From DASQHM01 sp035632095 (GTDB lineage Bacteria > Pseudomonadota > Alphaproteobacteria > Ferrovibrionales > Ferrovibrionaceae), in NCBI GenBank assembly GCA_035632095.1, contig DASQHM010000100.1, forward strand, positions 1 to 20,853: a stretch of 20,853 nucleotides of DNA, given 5' to 3'. The notes beneath the pieces were generated by a model. It did no database searches. It saw nothing but the letters and a program-made list of their open reading frames with translations, and was not told the origin of the DNA. The translations under genes were made by a program, and so were the position numbers. Shown piece after piece: positions 13,402 through 20,853 of this stretch (position 1 is its first letter; the number at the start of each line of letters is the position of its first letter).

Positions 13402-13415
13402 GGCGCTGAGGCGCC
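13402..13415. terminator. Hairpin in the cupin/GST convergent gap
   Basis: GGCGC (13402-13406), loop TGAG, GCGCC (13411-13415) is a perfect compact hairpin within the 21-bp space between two convergent stop codons. No T-run follows. It may end both transcripts. Confidence 0.35.
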
Positions 13416-13418
13416 CGC

Positions 13419-14039
13419 TCAAGTCATCTTGATCATGACGTTCTTGGCATAGGCCGGCCGCGTCGCCAGGCGCTCATACCAGGCCTTCAGGGCCGGAAGA
13501 TTCGGCCGCTCGATCGGCAGGTTGAACCAGCGATACGCCAAGGCGCCGACCGGAATGTCGCCCATGGTGAAGGCGCCGCCGCCGACGAAGGCGCGGTCCC
13601 GCAAATGCCCGTCCAGGCGCGCCCATAGTTCGCTGAGCGACACGCGCGCCGCTTCCATGGCCGCCAGGTCGCGCTTTTCCGGCGGCGTGCGGATCCAGCC
13701 CCAGAATATCTGCGTCATGCCGGGGTTGATGGTGCTGAGCTGCCAGTCCATCCAACGCTCCACATCGGCGCGGGCGCGAATGTCGGCGGGGCAGAGCGAA
13801 CCGAGCCCATGCTTGGCCGACAGATAGCGCACCACCGTGTTGGATTCCCAGAGCACGAAGCCGTCATCCTCGATGGTCGGCACTAGTCCGTTGGGATTGA
13901 GCTTCAGATAGGCCGGCTCCTTGTTGCCGCCGAACGGCCCGCCGATGTCGGTCCGTTCATAGGCGAGCCCGAGCTCGTCGGCGCACCACAGCGCCTTCTG
14001 CACGTTGATGGAATTCGCCCGTCCCCAGATCTTCAGCAC
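13419..14039 (-). CDS. Glutathione S-transferase family protein
   Basis: This 206-aa GST-fold protein begins with a thioredoxin-like domain (KIWGRANSINVQKALW, then LNPNGLVPTIEDDGFVLWESNTVVRYL with the glutathione-binding VPTI cis-proline and ESNT). An all-helical domain follows (DVERWMDWQLSTINPG, FTMGDIPVGALAYRW). The Ser of RANSINV is a likely activating residue. The start is GTG 14039, preceded by GAGGA at 8 nt spacing; the longer TTG start at 14114 adds an Arg-rich, non-family stretch. It probably acts in detoxification or thiol chemistry, but the substrate cannot be read. It is divergent from the ATPase gene. Confidence 0.9.
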   Translation of the reverse strand: MLKIWGRANSINVQKALWCADELGLAYERTDIGGPFGGNKEPAYLKLNPNGLVPTIEDDGFVLWESNTVVRYLSAKHGLGSLCPADIRARADVERWMDWQLSTINPGMTQIFWGWIRTPPEKRDLAAMEAARVSLSELWARLDGHLRDRAFVGGGAFTMGDIPVGALAYRWFNLPIERPNLPALKAWYERLATRPAYAKNVMIKMT

Positions 14040-14189
14040 GGCAGCCGTCCTCGTCGTTGATCCGGCAAGCCTACGCCTCCGAAGCCGCAATAGTGAAGCA
14101 CCACGGCGAATCAATCGAGGCTAGCATCCTTGTCGCATCATCTTCCCCCGCATAGTCTTGGCGCGATCTCCCACACCGCTTGGCAAACG

Positions 14190-15359
14190 ATGTCGCTGAC
14201 GCTCCGCACCATGTCCGCCACGGGATATCGCTCGCTCCGTGCGATCCGCTTCCCCGTCGACCGCTTGACGGTGTTCGTCGGGGCGAACGGCGTCGGCAAG
14301 ACGAACCTCTACCGGGCGCTGCAGCTGGTGCAGGCGGCGGCGACCGGCGCGCTTTCGCGCGAGCTGGCGGCGGAAGGCGGCATGGAATCCGCCTATTGGG
14401 CCGGCGACCGCAAGGGCAAAGGTCCCGTCCGCATCACGATGAATGTGGGATTCGCGACGGAGGATTCGGACCGGGCGGCCTATGGCTACGAAGTCTCCGC
14501 CGGTGTCGCGCATTCCTACGAACTCGGTATAGGCGTCCGCATTCCGACGGCAGCGGCCTTTCTGCTCGAACCGCAAGTCAAGGAAGAGTCGCTGGCGTTC
14601 CACGACGGGCGCCGCGCCGTGAAACTGCTCGAACGCCGCGGCCCTTCGGTCATCGCGCGCGACGAGGCCGGCGTCCGCCAGGAGCTTGGCACGGAGCTCA
14701 TGGCCTCCGAGACCGCGCTCGGTTCGATCGAGGATCCGGCGCGCTTCCCCGACCTGCACCTGGTGCGGAGCACGCTCAGGGACTGGCGCTTCTACCACGA
14801 GCTTCGAGCCGACGCGGCTTCGGCGTTGCGGCAACCCTGCCTCGCGGTCACCAGCCCGACCTTGAGCTCCGACGGCGACAACCTCGCCGCCGTGTTCGCA
14901 ACCCTCGTCCACATCCGCGAAGACACGGCCGACCTCGATCGCGCGGTGGCCGACGCGTTTCCCGGCGCCAAACTCGAGGTTCCTAGTCCAGGCCGCACCG
15001 CGTCCTTCGGCGTGCGGTTCCCGGAATTCCCGGCGCGGGTCTTCCAGGCGGGCGAGCTGTCGGACGGCACCTTGCGCTACCTCGCTTTGGCCGGCGCCCT
15101 GCTCGCGTACCGGCTTCCCGCGCTGGTCGTGCTGAACGAGCCGGAGACGAGCCTGCATCCCGATCTGCTCGATCCGCTCGCGCGGATGATCGTCCGCGCC
15201 GCCGAGCGCACGCAGGTGCTGCTGGTGACCCATTCGGAACGTCTTGCCGACGCGCTGGCCGAGCACGGCGGCATCAAGCCCCGCACGGTGGTGAAGCGCG
15301 GCAGCGAGACCTGGATCGAGGGCCTTCGGAACGTGGGTGAGTTCGCCGAAGAAGATTGA
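14190..15359 (+). CDS. AAA-type ATPase of the COG4637-like (SMC/RecF-related) group
   Basis: This 389-aa protein has a split ATPase domain. Walker A is GANGVGKT (31-38) after TGYRSLRAIRFPVDRLTVFV. An insertion of about 240 residues follows, then an ABC-type signature LSDGT (290-294), a Walker B LVVLNEPETSLHP with Asn in place of the usual Asp before Glu, and THSE (347-350) as the switch His. This organisation matches predicted RecF/SMC-like stand-alone ATPases. No TOPRIM or nuclease domain is attached, unlike OLD family defence proteins, and no partner lies beside it. ATG 14190 is chosen over a TTG at 14130; Met8 is also possible. A role in DNA metabolism or stress is only a guess. Confidence 0.82.
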   Translation: MSLTLRTMSATGYRSLRAIRFPVDRLTVFVGANGVGKTNLYRALQLVQAAATGALSRELAAEGGMESAYWAGDRKGKGPVRITMNVGFATEDSDRAAYGYEVSAGVAHSYELGIGVRIPTAAAFLLEPQVKEESLAFHDGRRAVKLLERRGPSVIARDEAGVRQELGTELMASETALGSIEDPARFPDLHLVRSTLRDWRFYHELRADAASALRQPCLAVTSPTLSSDGDNLAAVFATLVHIREDTADLDRAVADAFPGAKLEVPSPGRTASFGVRFPEFPARVFQAGELSDGTLRYLALAGALLAYRLPALVVLNEPETSLHPDLLDPLARMIVRAAERTQVLLVTHSERLADALAEHGGIKPRTVVKRGSETWIEGLRNVGEFAEED

Positions 15360-15409
15360 GTCCGCTGCGGCTGGTGGCGGGGCGGCGCATTCGCTAGAAT
15401 CCCGACCCC

Positions 15410-16078
15410 ATGCGGACGCTCTATCATCTTTGGCTGTCGCCGCAATCGCGAAAGGTGCGCGTCGCCTTGAAAGAGAAGGGCCTCGACTTCGAGCTTCGGG
15501 TCGAGAAGATTTGGGAGCGGCGCGAAGCGTTCCTGGCGCTCAATCCTTCCGGCGACGTGCCGGTGCTGGTCGAGGAGGATGGCAGCTTCGTGTGCGATGC
15601 GCAGGCCATCTGCGAATACCTCGAAGAGGTCTATGACGGCCGACCGATCATCGGGGACGATCCGGCCAGCCGCGCCGAAACCCGCCGCCTGGTCGCGTGG
15701 TTCGACTACAAGTTCGGCCGCGAGGTCACGGAGAATCTCGTCGGCGAAAAGGTGATGAAGCGGTTCATGGGCATGGGCGCGCCGAACGCCGCGGCGATCC
15801 GCGCCGCGCAGACCAACCTGCATACCCACCTCGCCTATATCGCGTTTCTGACCGAGCGGCGGAAGTGGTTGGCCGGCGACAATTTCAGCCTGGCCGACAT
15901 CGCCGCCGGCGCGCAGGTGAGCTGCGTGGATTATCTCGGCGACGTTCCATGGGATGAGCATCCCCATGCCAAGGACTGGTACGTGCGCATCAAGTCGCGT
16001 CCGTCGTTTCGCCCGCTGCTCGGCGATCACATTCCGGGCCTGCCGCCGCCGAAGCAATACGCCGATCTGGATTTCTAG
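15410..16078 (+). CDS. fzlA: FzlA-like FtsZ-binding GST-fold protein
   Basis: This 222-aa GST-fold protein strongly resembles FzlA, the alphaproteobacterial division protein that binds FtsZ and curves its filaments. The evidence is the N-terminal domain (LYHLWLSPQSRKVRVALKEK), Trp35 in VEKIWERR (equivalent in position to the Caulobacter Trp38 needed for FtsZ binding, from memory), the segment RRLVAWFDYKFGREV, the helical part ending DYLGDVPWDEHPHAKDWY and SRPSFRPLLGD, and the conserved terminal YADLDF. Classical GST activity is not expected. It is followed after 11 bp by queG, an arrangement I recall from many alphaproteobacteria. ATG 15410 has no strong ribosome binding site. A generic GST is the alternative but fits the C-terminus less well. 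Confidence 0.82.
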   Translation: MRTLYHLWLSPQSRKVRVALKEKGLDFELRVEKIWERREAFLALNPSGDVPVLVEEDGSFVCDAQAICEYLEEVYDGRPIIGDDPASRAETRRLVAWFDYKFGREVTENLVGEKVMKRFMGMGAPNAAAIRAAQTNLHTHLAYIAFLTERRKWLAGDNFSLADIAAGAQVSCVDYLGDVPWDEHPHAKDWYVRIKSRPSFRPLLGDHIPGLPPPKQYADLDF

Positions 16079-16089
16079 ATCGCAACGCT

Positions 16090-17211
16090 ATGGATGCCAA
16101 AGCCGAGATCCGCAACCAGGCGCTGACGCTTGGCTTCGATGCCGTCGGTTTCGCGCGGCCCGATTCCGTGGCGCAGGCGGGAGAGCGGCTCGCCGAATTC
16201 ATCGCCCTCGGTCGGCACGGCGACATGGGCTGGCTTGCCGACAAGGCGGAAAGGCGCATGGCGCCGCCGGCGCTATGGCCGGACGCGAAATGCGTGGTGG
16301 TGCTCGGTCTCAACTACGGACCCGAGCGCGATCCGCTCGCCGCGCTGCGCGACCGCGGCGCCGGCGTCATCTCAGTCTACGCCCAGGGCCGCGACTACCA
16401 CGACGTGGTGAAAGGCAAGCTGAAGCGGCTCGGCCAATGGATGCATCACAGCCTCGACGCCGAGGTGAAAGTGTTTGTCGACACTGCGCCGGTGCTGGAG
16501 AAGCCGCTCGCTCAGATGGCCGGTCTCGGCTGGCAAGGCAAGCACACGAACCTGGTGTCGCGCGAATTCGGCTCGTGGCTCTTCCTCGGCGCGGTCTTCA
16601 CCACCCTCGATCTCGCCGCCGATGCGGCGGACGAGGATCATTGCGGCACCTGCCGCGCCTGCCTCGACGTCTGCCCGACGGCGGCGTTTCCGGCGCCCTA
16701 TCAATTGGACGCGCGCCGCTGCATTTCCTATCTGACCATCGAGCACGCGGGCGCCATTCCGCGCGAGTTCCGTAAGCCCATGGGCAATCGCATCTACGGC
16801 TGCGACGATTGCCTTGCCGTGTGTCCTTGGAACAAGTATGCGCAAGTCGCGCGCGAGGCCGCACTCCGGCCGCGCGAAGCGCTGCAAGCGCCGAGGCTCG
16901 CCGAACTCGCCATGCTGGACGATCCGGCGTTCCGGAAACTGTTCGCCGGCACCGCGGTCAAGCGCACCGGCCGCGACCGCTTCGTCCGCAACGTCGCCAT
17001 CGCGCTCGGCAACAGCCGCGATGCGGCTGCGGCTCAGCCGCTTCGCCGGCTGCTCGCCGATGCATCGCCATTGGTGCGCGCCATGGCGGTCTGGGGTTTG
17101 GCGCAGATCTTGCCGTCGGCCGAGTTCGCGGCGCTCGCCGCCGAGCGCTCCGGCGCGGAGCCGGATGCGGAGGTGCGCGCGGAATGGAATCAATACCTTT
17201 CCTCATGCTGA
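16090..17211 (+). CDS. queG: tRNA epoxyqueuosine(34) reductase
   Basis: This cobalamin-dependent iron-sulfur enzyme performs the last step of queuosine synthesis in tRNA anticodons. The 373-aa protein has the conserved N-terminal domain with RHGDMGWLAD and YAQGRDYHDVVKGKL, the catalytic Asp131 in FVDTAPVLEKPLA, and eight cysteines for two [4Fe-4S] clusters: Cys185, 188, 191, 195, 211, 238, 241 and 245 (CGTCRACLDVCP and GCDDCLAVCPWNKY). A C-terminal HEAT-like region (about 290-360) completes the fold. The final residues (YLSSC) and the stop codon are supplied by a palindromic intergenic repeat, so the native terminus may have been altered by its insertion. It is likely co-transcribed with the fzlA-like gene. 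Confidence 0.96.
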   Translation: MDAKAEIRNQALTLGFDAVGFARPDSVAQAGERLAEFIALGRHGDMGWLADKAERRMAPPALWPDAKCVVVLGLNYGPERDPLAALRDRGAGVISVYAQGRDYHDVVKGKLKRLGQWMHHSLDAEVKVFVDTAPVLEKPLAQMAGLGWQGKHTNLVSREFGSWLFLGAVFTTLDLAADAADEDHCGTCRACLDVCPTAAFPAPYQLDARRCISYLTIEHAGAIPREFRKPMGNRIYGCDDCLAVCPWNKYAQVAREAALRPREALQAPRLAELAMLDDPAFRKLFAGTAVKRTGRDRFVRNVAIALGNSRDAAAAQPLRRLLADASPLVRAMAVWGLAQILPSAEFAALAAERSGAEPDAEVRAEWNQYLSSC

Positions 17212-17257
17212 GCTTGTCGAAGCATGAGGCCCTCATCCTTCGATAAGCTCGGGATAA
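17201..17257. repeat. Palindromic intergenic repeat overlapping the queG stop
   Basis: CCTCATGCT (17201-17209) and AGCATGAGG (17221-17229) form a perfect 9-bp stem with an 11-nt loop. A larger inverted pair, TGAGCTTGTCGAAG (17209-17222) and CTTCGATAAGCTCG (17238-17251), overlaps it with two mismatches. The core TGAGCTTGTCGAAG is, as I recall, a widespread REP-like motif in proteobacterial genomes. It may also act as a terminator between the convergent genes. Only one copy is seen in the window. Confidence 0.7.
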
Positions 17258-17278
17258 TGTGATTCTTGTGATTGGGCG

Positions 17279-18043
17279 CTAATCCCGCTTCTTCAGGTCC
17301 ATGTCCTGCAAGTTGGCTTGCGCGGTGTCTGCGGTCGGCGTGCCGGGCGCGGTCAACAGAACCTTGAGCCAATCGGCGCGCGCACCCTTGATGTCGCCGG
17401 CCTCGCGGCGAAGAATGCCGCGCTCCAGCAGCGCGTCCACATCGCCCGGGTCGATCGCCAGCGACGTCTCCGCGTCTTCCAGCGCGCCGGCCTTGTCGCC
17501 GAGATGCCGCCGCGCGCTGGCGCGGAACGCATGCGCTTCGGCATGGTCCGGCTGGATGCGCAGCGCCTGGTCGAGATCGGCCGTGGCGTCCTTGTATTTT
17601 TGCAGGGCTGCGTAGCTCCGCGCGCGGTCGATCAGGATTTCGGCATTCTGCGGCGCGATGGCATGGGCCGCGGTGAACACGCCGATGGCGCGTTCGGTCT
17701 GACCGGCGAGGAGCCAGGCATTGCCGGCCTGATCCAGCACGTCCGCCTGCAAGGGCATGCCCTTGGCATGCATTTCCGTGGCGAGGGTTTCCAGACGTCC
17801 CGCCGCCTCCACGTATTCCTTGAGCTGGATCAGTGCCAGCGCCACGCAATGCTTGGCCGGAACGCCGCCGCCCTGGTCGCGCCAGGCGATGGCGGATTCG
17901 AACGCGTCCTCCGGCGCCTTCAAGGTCAGCGCGACGCAGGCGTTGTATTCCTGCTCGTCCGGCCCGGCGATGCCGGCGGCGAGCGCCGATCCGGCCGTGG
18001 CCGCCAAAATCATTGCGGCGAAAACTTGAGACTTCGTTCGCAT
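17279..18043 (-). CDS. Exported tetratricopeptide repeat protein
   Basis: This 254-aa protein has a signal peptide (residues 1 to about 22, SALA-A), followed by about five TPR-like helical pairs. The clearest repeats run from GNAWLLAGQTERAIGVFTAAHAIAP, through ARSYAALQKYKDATADLDQALRIQP and ASARRHLGDKAGALEDAETSLAIDP, to RGILRREAGDIKGARADW, with the Gly/Tyr/Ala/Pro spacing of the TPR consensus. It is probably a periplasmic protein-protein interaction scaffold. A single Cys pair (Cys36, Cys66) could form a disulfide. Partners are unknown. ATG 18043 is the first start of the signal peptide; the ribosome binding site is weak. It is divergent from the neighbouring SDR gene by about 50 bp and convergent with queG. 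Confidence 0.85.
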   Translation of the reverse strand: MRTKSQVFAAMILAATAGSALAAGIAGPDEQEYNACVALTLKAPEDAFESAIAWRDQGGGVPAKHCVALALIQLKEYVEAAGRLETLATEMHAKGMPLQADVLDQAGNAWLLAGQTERAIGVFTAAHAIAPQNAEILIDRARSYAALQKYKDATADLDQALRIQPDHAEAHAFRASARRHLGDKAGALEDAETSLAIDPGDVDALLERGILRREAGDIKGARADWLKVLLTAPGTPTADTAQANLQDMDLKKRD

Positions 18044-18093
18044 GGCCGCTACATTGGCCGCCTGTGGCGCTCGAAGGCAAGCGCCGCGAACTC

Positions 18094-19002
18094 ATGGGCA
18101 AAGGGAACCATTTGGTGCCGTCGCCGCGTCTTTTTTGCTTTGGCTTCGGCTATTGCGCCGAAGCGCTGGCGGCACGGCTTTCGCCGCGGGGTTTTCGCAT
18201 CGCCGGCACCTGCCGAACGGAATCCAAACGCGCGGCGCTCGCTGCGCGCGGCATCGAGGCGTTTCTGTTCGATCGCGATCGGCCGCTGGACGATGCGCGC
18301 ACCGCACTTGCCGATGCGACCCATGTCCTGTCCTCGGTGCCGCCGGACTCCTTCGGCGACCCTGTGCTCGACCATCACGGCGACGACTTAGGGGCGCAAG
18401 GGAGCGTCGTCTGGGCCGGCTACCTTTCGACCACGGGAGTGTACGGCGATCGCGCCGGCGATTGGGTCGACGAAACTTCGCCGCTGCAACCCTCGACCGA
18501 GCGCGGCCGGCGCCGCGCGGCGGCGGAAGCGGAATGGCTCGCGACGTGGCGGCGGCACAAACTCCCCGTGCATGTGTTCCGTCTCGCCGGCATCTATGGT
18601 CCGGGCCGCAATCAAGTCGAAACCGCACGCGCCGGATCGGCGCAGCGCATCGACAAACCGGGACAGGTGTTCTCGCGCATTCACGTGGAGGACGTGGCCG
18701 CCGTGTTGCAGGCCTCGATGGTGCATCCCAATCCTGGCGCGGTCTACAACGTTTGCGACGACGAGCCGGCGCCGCCTGCGGACGTGGTCGCGTTCGCCTG
18801 CGCGTTGATCGGGATCGAGCCGCCGCCGTTGGTGCCGTTCGAACGGGCAAAGCTCAGTGAGATGGGCAGAAGTTTCTTCTCCGAAAGCAAGCGTGTCAGC
18901 AACGGGCGGATCAAAGCCGAACTCGGCGTCCGGCTCCGCTACCCGAGCTACCGGCAAGGATTGCAAGCCTTGGCCGCCGGAGCGCGCCCCGCCGCTGATT
19001 AA
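18094..19002 (+). CDS. Atypical SDR family NAD(P)-binding protein (YeeZ-like)
   Basis: This 302-aa protein begins with a Rossmann fold: FCFGFGYCAEALAARL (GxGxxA at 17-22) then RIAGTCRTESKRAALAARGIEAF. Further motifs are THVLSSVPP, YLSTTGVYGDRAGDWVDE, VFRLAGIYGPGRN, SRIHVEDVAAVLQASM and YNVCDDEPAPPADVV. This set is typical of extended or atypical SDRs related to YeeZ and YfcH. The YxxxK catalytic lysine is not evident after GVYG, so enzymatic activity is uncertain. ATG 18094 is used; GTG 18064 would add ten residues. Homologues often lie near queG and the fzlA-type gene, which fits here. The substrate is unknown. Confidence 0.85.
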   Translation: MGKGNHLVPSPRLFCFGFGYCAEALAARLSPRGFRIAGTCRTESKRAALAARGIEAFLFDRDRPLDDARTALADATHVLSSVPPDSFGDPVLDHHGDDLGAQGSVVWAGYLSTTGVYGDRAGDWVDETSPLQPSTERGRRRAAAEAEWLATWRRHKLPVHVFRLAGIYGPGRNQVETARAGSAQRIDKPGQVFSRIHVEDVAAVLQASMVHPNPGAVYNVCDDEPAPPADVVAFACALIGIEPPPLVPFERAKLSEMGRSFFSESKRVSNGRIKAELGVRLRYPSYRQGLQALAAGARPAAD

Positions 19003-19036
19003 TTCGACGCCAGGCCCGGCGGACTTGCCGCTGAAT

Positions 19037-19182
19037 TTGGCAGCAGTGCGTAAATGACTGTCAATTAAGGCAGATTCATGTTAAAGTGCGCGCCGTCGCC
19101 CCGGGTGGGGCCCGGCTGGGCCGGGGGCGGCGGAGGGAACCGGCGGCCGCAGAGCCGCTTATAAAACAATACAGGAGGGGGA
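19037..19182 (+). promoter_or_regulatory. Hairpin-rich leader of the lactate permease gene
   Basis: The 180-bp gap upstream of the permease contains TTGGCA (19037-19042) without a good -10, and two GC-rich stem-loops. The first is CGCCCCGG (19097-19104) with CCGGGGGCG (19121-19129, one bulge), or alternatively GGCCC-GGCT-GGGCC (19109-19122). The second is GCGGC (19143-19147) with GCCGC (19154-19158). A strong AGGAGGGGG follows just before the ATG. No known riboswitch or operator is recognised. Confidence 0.35.
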
Positions 19183-20808
19183 ATGTTCACCCAGGTCGTG
19201 GACCCGCTTGGCAACATCGCGTTGACATGCCTTGTTGCCCTAATCCCGGTCGTGCTGCTTCTGGTGCTGCTGGCGGTTTATCGCGTATCGGCTTGGCTTG
19301 CCGTGCTCATCGGTTCGATCGTCACCTATATCCTGGCCGCCTTGGTCTGGAAGATGCCGATCGACGACGGCGCGCGCGCCTATATCTACGGTTCGGCTAC
19401 CGGCGTCTGGGTGGTGGACTGGATCACCATCTGGGGGGTGGTGCTGTTCAACACCCTCTCGGTCACCGGCGTGTTCGATAATTTCCGCCGCTGGTTGATC
19501 TCCCAGGGCACCATGGACGTGCGGGTGCAGACCATGCTGTTCGCCTGGGCGTTCGGCGCGCTGCTCGAAGGCCTGGTCGGCTTCGGCTATCCCTGGGCCG
19601 TGGTGGCGCCGATCCTGATCTCGCTCGGCTTGAGCGATCTCGACGCCATCCGGGTTGCCGCCATCGCCAACAACGCGCCGGTCTCATACGGCGCGCTCGG
19701 CTCGCCCATCCTTGCGCTGGCAGCGGTGACCGGCTATCCGCTGCTCAGCCTTTCGGGTTCGGTCGGCACCGTGGTCGCCGTGCTCGCTCTGCTGCCGCCG
19801 TGGGTGTTGATCTACCTCGTCTCCGGCAAGGAAGGCCTGAAGGACGGCTGGCCGCTCGCCATCGTCGGCTCGCTCGGCTACATCATCGGCCAGTGGCCGA
19901 CCGCGTTCTACTGGGGCCCCTATCTGCCGGACGTGATCGGCGCCATCGTCTGCTTTGCCGCCTTGCTCCTGCTGCTCAAAGACTGGCCGCCGAAGCAAGT
20001 GCTGGGCTACGGCGGCAAGCCGGTCAGAGCAGCGCAGACAAATCAAACCGACCGCCACGGCCTGCCAATCGGTGACGTGCTGATCGCCTGGCTGCCGTTC
20101 GTCGTGTTGGTTGTCGTGGTACTGCTGTGGACCGGTCCTTGGTCCACACTTCCAGGGATATCGTGGCTCGACGTCAAGGTTGCCGCGACGGCGCCGGAAA
20201 CCAAGTCCACGATCAACGCGCTGTTCCAGTTCAAACCATGGATCGGCGGTACCGCTATTCTGGCTTCGTGGCTGATCGTTGCGGTTCTGCTTGGGTTGCT
20301 CGGCAAGCTCAAGACCGAGCACCTGGGTCCGATTTTCACCAAGACCTTCCACCAGATGTGGGGCGCTTGCCTTGTCGGCGTGTTCATCTTCGGGCTCGCT
20401 TACGTGTTCAACTACTCGGGCATGGCATCGTCGCTGGCGAAAGGCTTTTCGGCCTTCGGTACCGCGTTCATCATCGTGGCGCCGATCCTGGGCTTCATCG
20501 GCGTGGCGTTGTCGGGGTCCAACACCTCGACCAACGCCATGTTCGGCAAGTTCCAGGCGCTGGTCGGCGTGCAACTCGGCCTACCGCCGCTTTTCTTGCC
20601 GACCTTGAACTCGGTCGGCGCCGAGATCGGCAAGCCGATAGCGCCGCAAACCGCCAGTGTCGGCGTCTCCACCAGTAAGTTCGTGCGAAACGAGGGGGAA
20701 GTGATCCGGCACAACATGGGCTGGACCTTCGTGCTGCTGGTCTATTTGATCATCGTCGGCATCGGGTTCTACTACGTGAATCCCGTGCTGATGAGCGCGG
20801 CCAAATAG
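19183..20808 (+). CDS. lldP: L-lactate permease
   Basis: This 541-aa inner-membrane protein of the LctP family imports L-lactate (often also D-lactate or glycolate) with protons. Twelve or more hydrophobic segments are visible. Family motifs include FNTLSVTGVFDNFRRWL, FAWAFGALLEGLVGFGYPWAVVAPIL, IANNAPVSYGALGSPI, ALSGSNTSTNAMFGKFQ and the LNSVGAEIGKPIAPQTASVG segment. The C-terminal hydrophobic helix (WTFVLLVYLIIVGIGFYYV) ends the protein. Length is typical. ATG 19183 has a very strong AGGAGGGGG. No lactate dehydrogenase or LldR/LutR regulator is present in the window. The leader carries stable hairpins and a terminator-like stem follows. Confidence 0.95.
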   Translation: MFTQVVDPLGNIALTCLVALIPVVLLLVLLAVYRVSAWLAVLIGSIVTYILAALVWKMPIDDGARAYIYGSATGVWVVDWITIWGVVLFNTLSVTGVFDNFRRWLISQGTMDVRVQTMLFAWAFGALLEGLVGFGYPWAVVAPILISLGLSDLDAIRVAAIANNAPVSYGALGSPILALAAVTGYPLLSLSGSVGTVVAVLALLPPWVLIYLVSGKEGLKDGWPLAIVGSLGYIIGQWPTAFYWGPYLPDVIGAIVCFAALLLLLKDWPPKQVLGYGGKPVRAAQTNQTDRHGLPIGDVLIAWLPFVVLVVVVLLWTGPWSTLPGISWLDVKVAATAPETKSTINALFQFKPWIGGTAILASWLIVAVLLGLLGKLKTEHLGPIFTKTFHQMWGACLVGVFIFGLAYVFNYSGMASSLAKGFSAFGTAFIIVAPILGFIGVALSGSNTSTNAMFGKFQALVGVQLGLPPLFLPTLNSVGAEIGKPIAPQTASVGVSTSKFVRNEGEVIRHNMGWTFVLLVYLIIVGIGFYYVNPVLMSAAK

Positions 20809-20835
20809 CCGGAAACGGAACGCGGAACGGGAAGG

Positions 20836-20853
20836 GCGCCGGGCAACCGGCGC
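20836..20853 (+). terminator. Hairpin downstream of the lactate permease gene
   Basis: GCGCCGG (20836-20842), loop GCAA (a GNRA tetraloop) and CCGGCGC (20847-20853) form a perfect 7-bp hairpin 27 bp after the stop. The window ends at the hairpin, so any T-run is out of view. Confidence 0.5.

Noticed and set aside
14121..15266. 381-codon minus-strand open frame opposite the ATPase gene
   Set aside because: Arg/Gly/Glu-rich shadow without motifs; the plus strand carries Walker A, signature and Walker B in order.
14190..16078. Possible anti-phage defence module built on the ATPase
   Set aside because: There is no nuclease, reverse transcriptase, TOPRIM or other effector beside it; neighbours are GST-fold and housekeeping genes.
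17190..18101. Minus-strand frame ending in SLSKDEGLMLRQAQHEE
   Set aside because: That peptide is the translation of the palindromic repeat at 17201-17257, and the rest is a shadow of the TPR gene in another frame.
19684..20574. 296-codon minus-strand open frame opposite the lactate permease gene
   Set aside because: Hydrophilic His/Asp/Glu-rich shadow of a membrane protein gene, with no domain or ribosome binding site.
1..20853. CRISPR array, insertion sequence, prophage or attachment site
   Set aside because: No spaced direct repeats, transposase, integrase or phage gene was seen anywhere in the window.

Overview
The window is about 20.9 kb of GC-rich, gene-dense chromosome from an alphaproteobacterium. 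The minus-strand order RNase D, kdsD, lptC, lptA, lptB, rpoN, hpf, ptsN, the hsp20-DUF1150 pair, an FzlA-type GST-fold protein beside queG, and a NDUFA9-type SDR beside a uppP-family gene are all arrangements I know from that class. I cannot place the genus. I see no insertion sequence, phage, plasmid or CRISPR element, and nothing I would call a new multi-gene system. The unusual material lies in altered enzymes and RNA leader structures.

Left part (1-3313): on the minus strand, a mandelate-racemase-like enolase superfamily gene and a VOC (glyoxalase-fold) gene lie close together, followed by a tiny putative lipoprotein. The lipoprotein's ribosome binding site is buried in a perfect 10-bp hairpin. 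Divergently, speD and speE form a translationally coupled pair that makes spermidine.

Stress block (3314-5221): an hsp20 gene with a ROSE-like RNA thermometer leader is followed by a DUF1150 gene. These converge on ptsN and a short hibernation factor gene, hpf, which has its own near-consensus sigma-70 promoter.

Envelope and sigma-54 block (5222-10861, minus strand): tRNA-Leu(CAG) and a short RNase D come first. kdsD (Kdo synthesis), lptC, lptA and lptB (LPS export) follow, then rpoN. With hpf and ptsN this forms a continuous minus-strand cluster that couples outer-membrane assembly with nitrogen and PTS regulation.

Right part (10862-20853): a NDUFA9-type SDR gene converges on a UppP/BacA-family membrane protein that has lost nearly all catalytic residues. 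Next come a cupin, a GST, a COG4637-like ATPase, an FzlA-like GST-fold protein, queG (its stop codon lies inside a palindromic intergenic repeat), a TPR protein, an atypical SDR, and an L-lactate permease. The permease has a long hairpin-rich leader, and a likely terminator stem follows it at the window edge.
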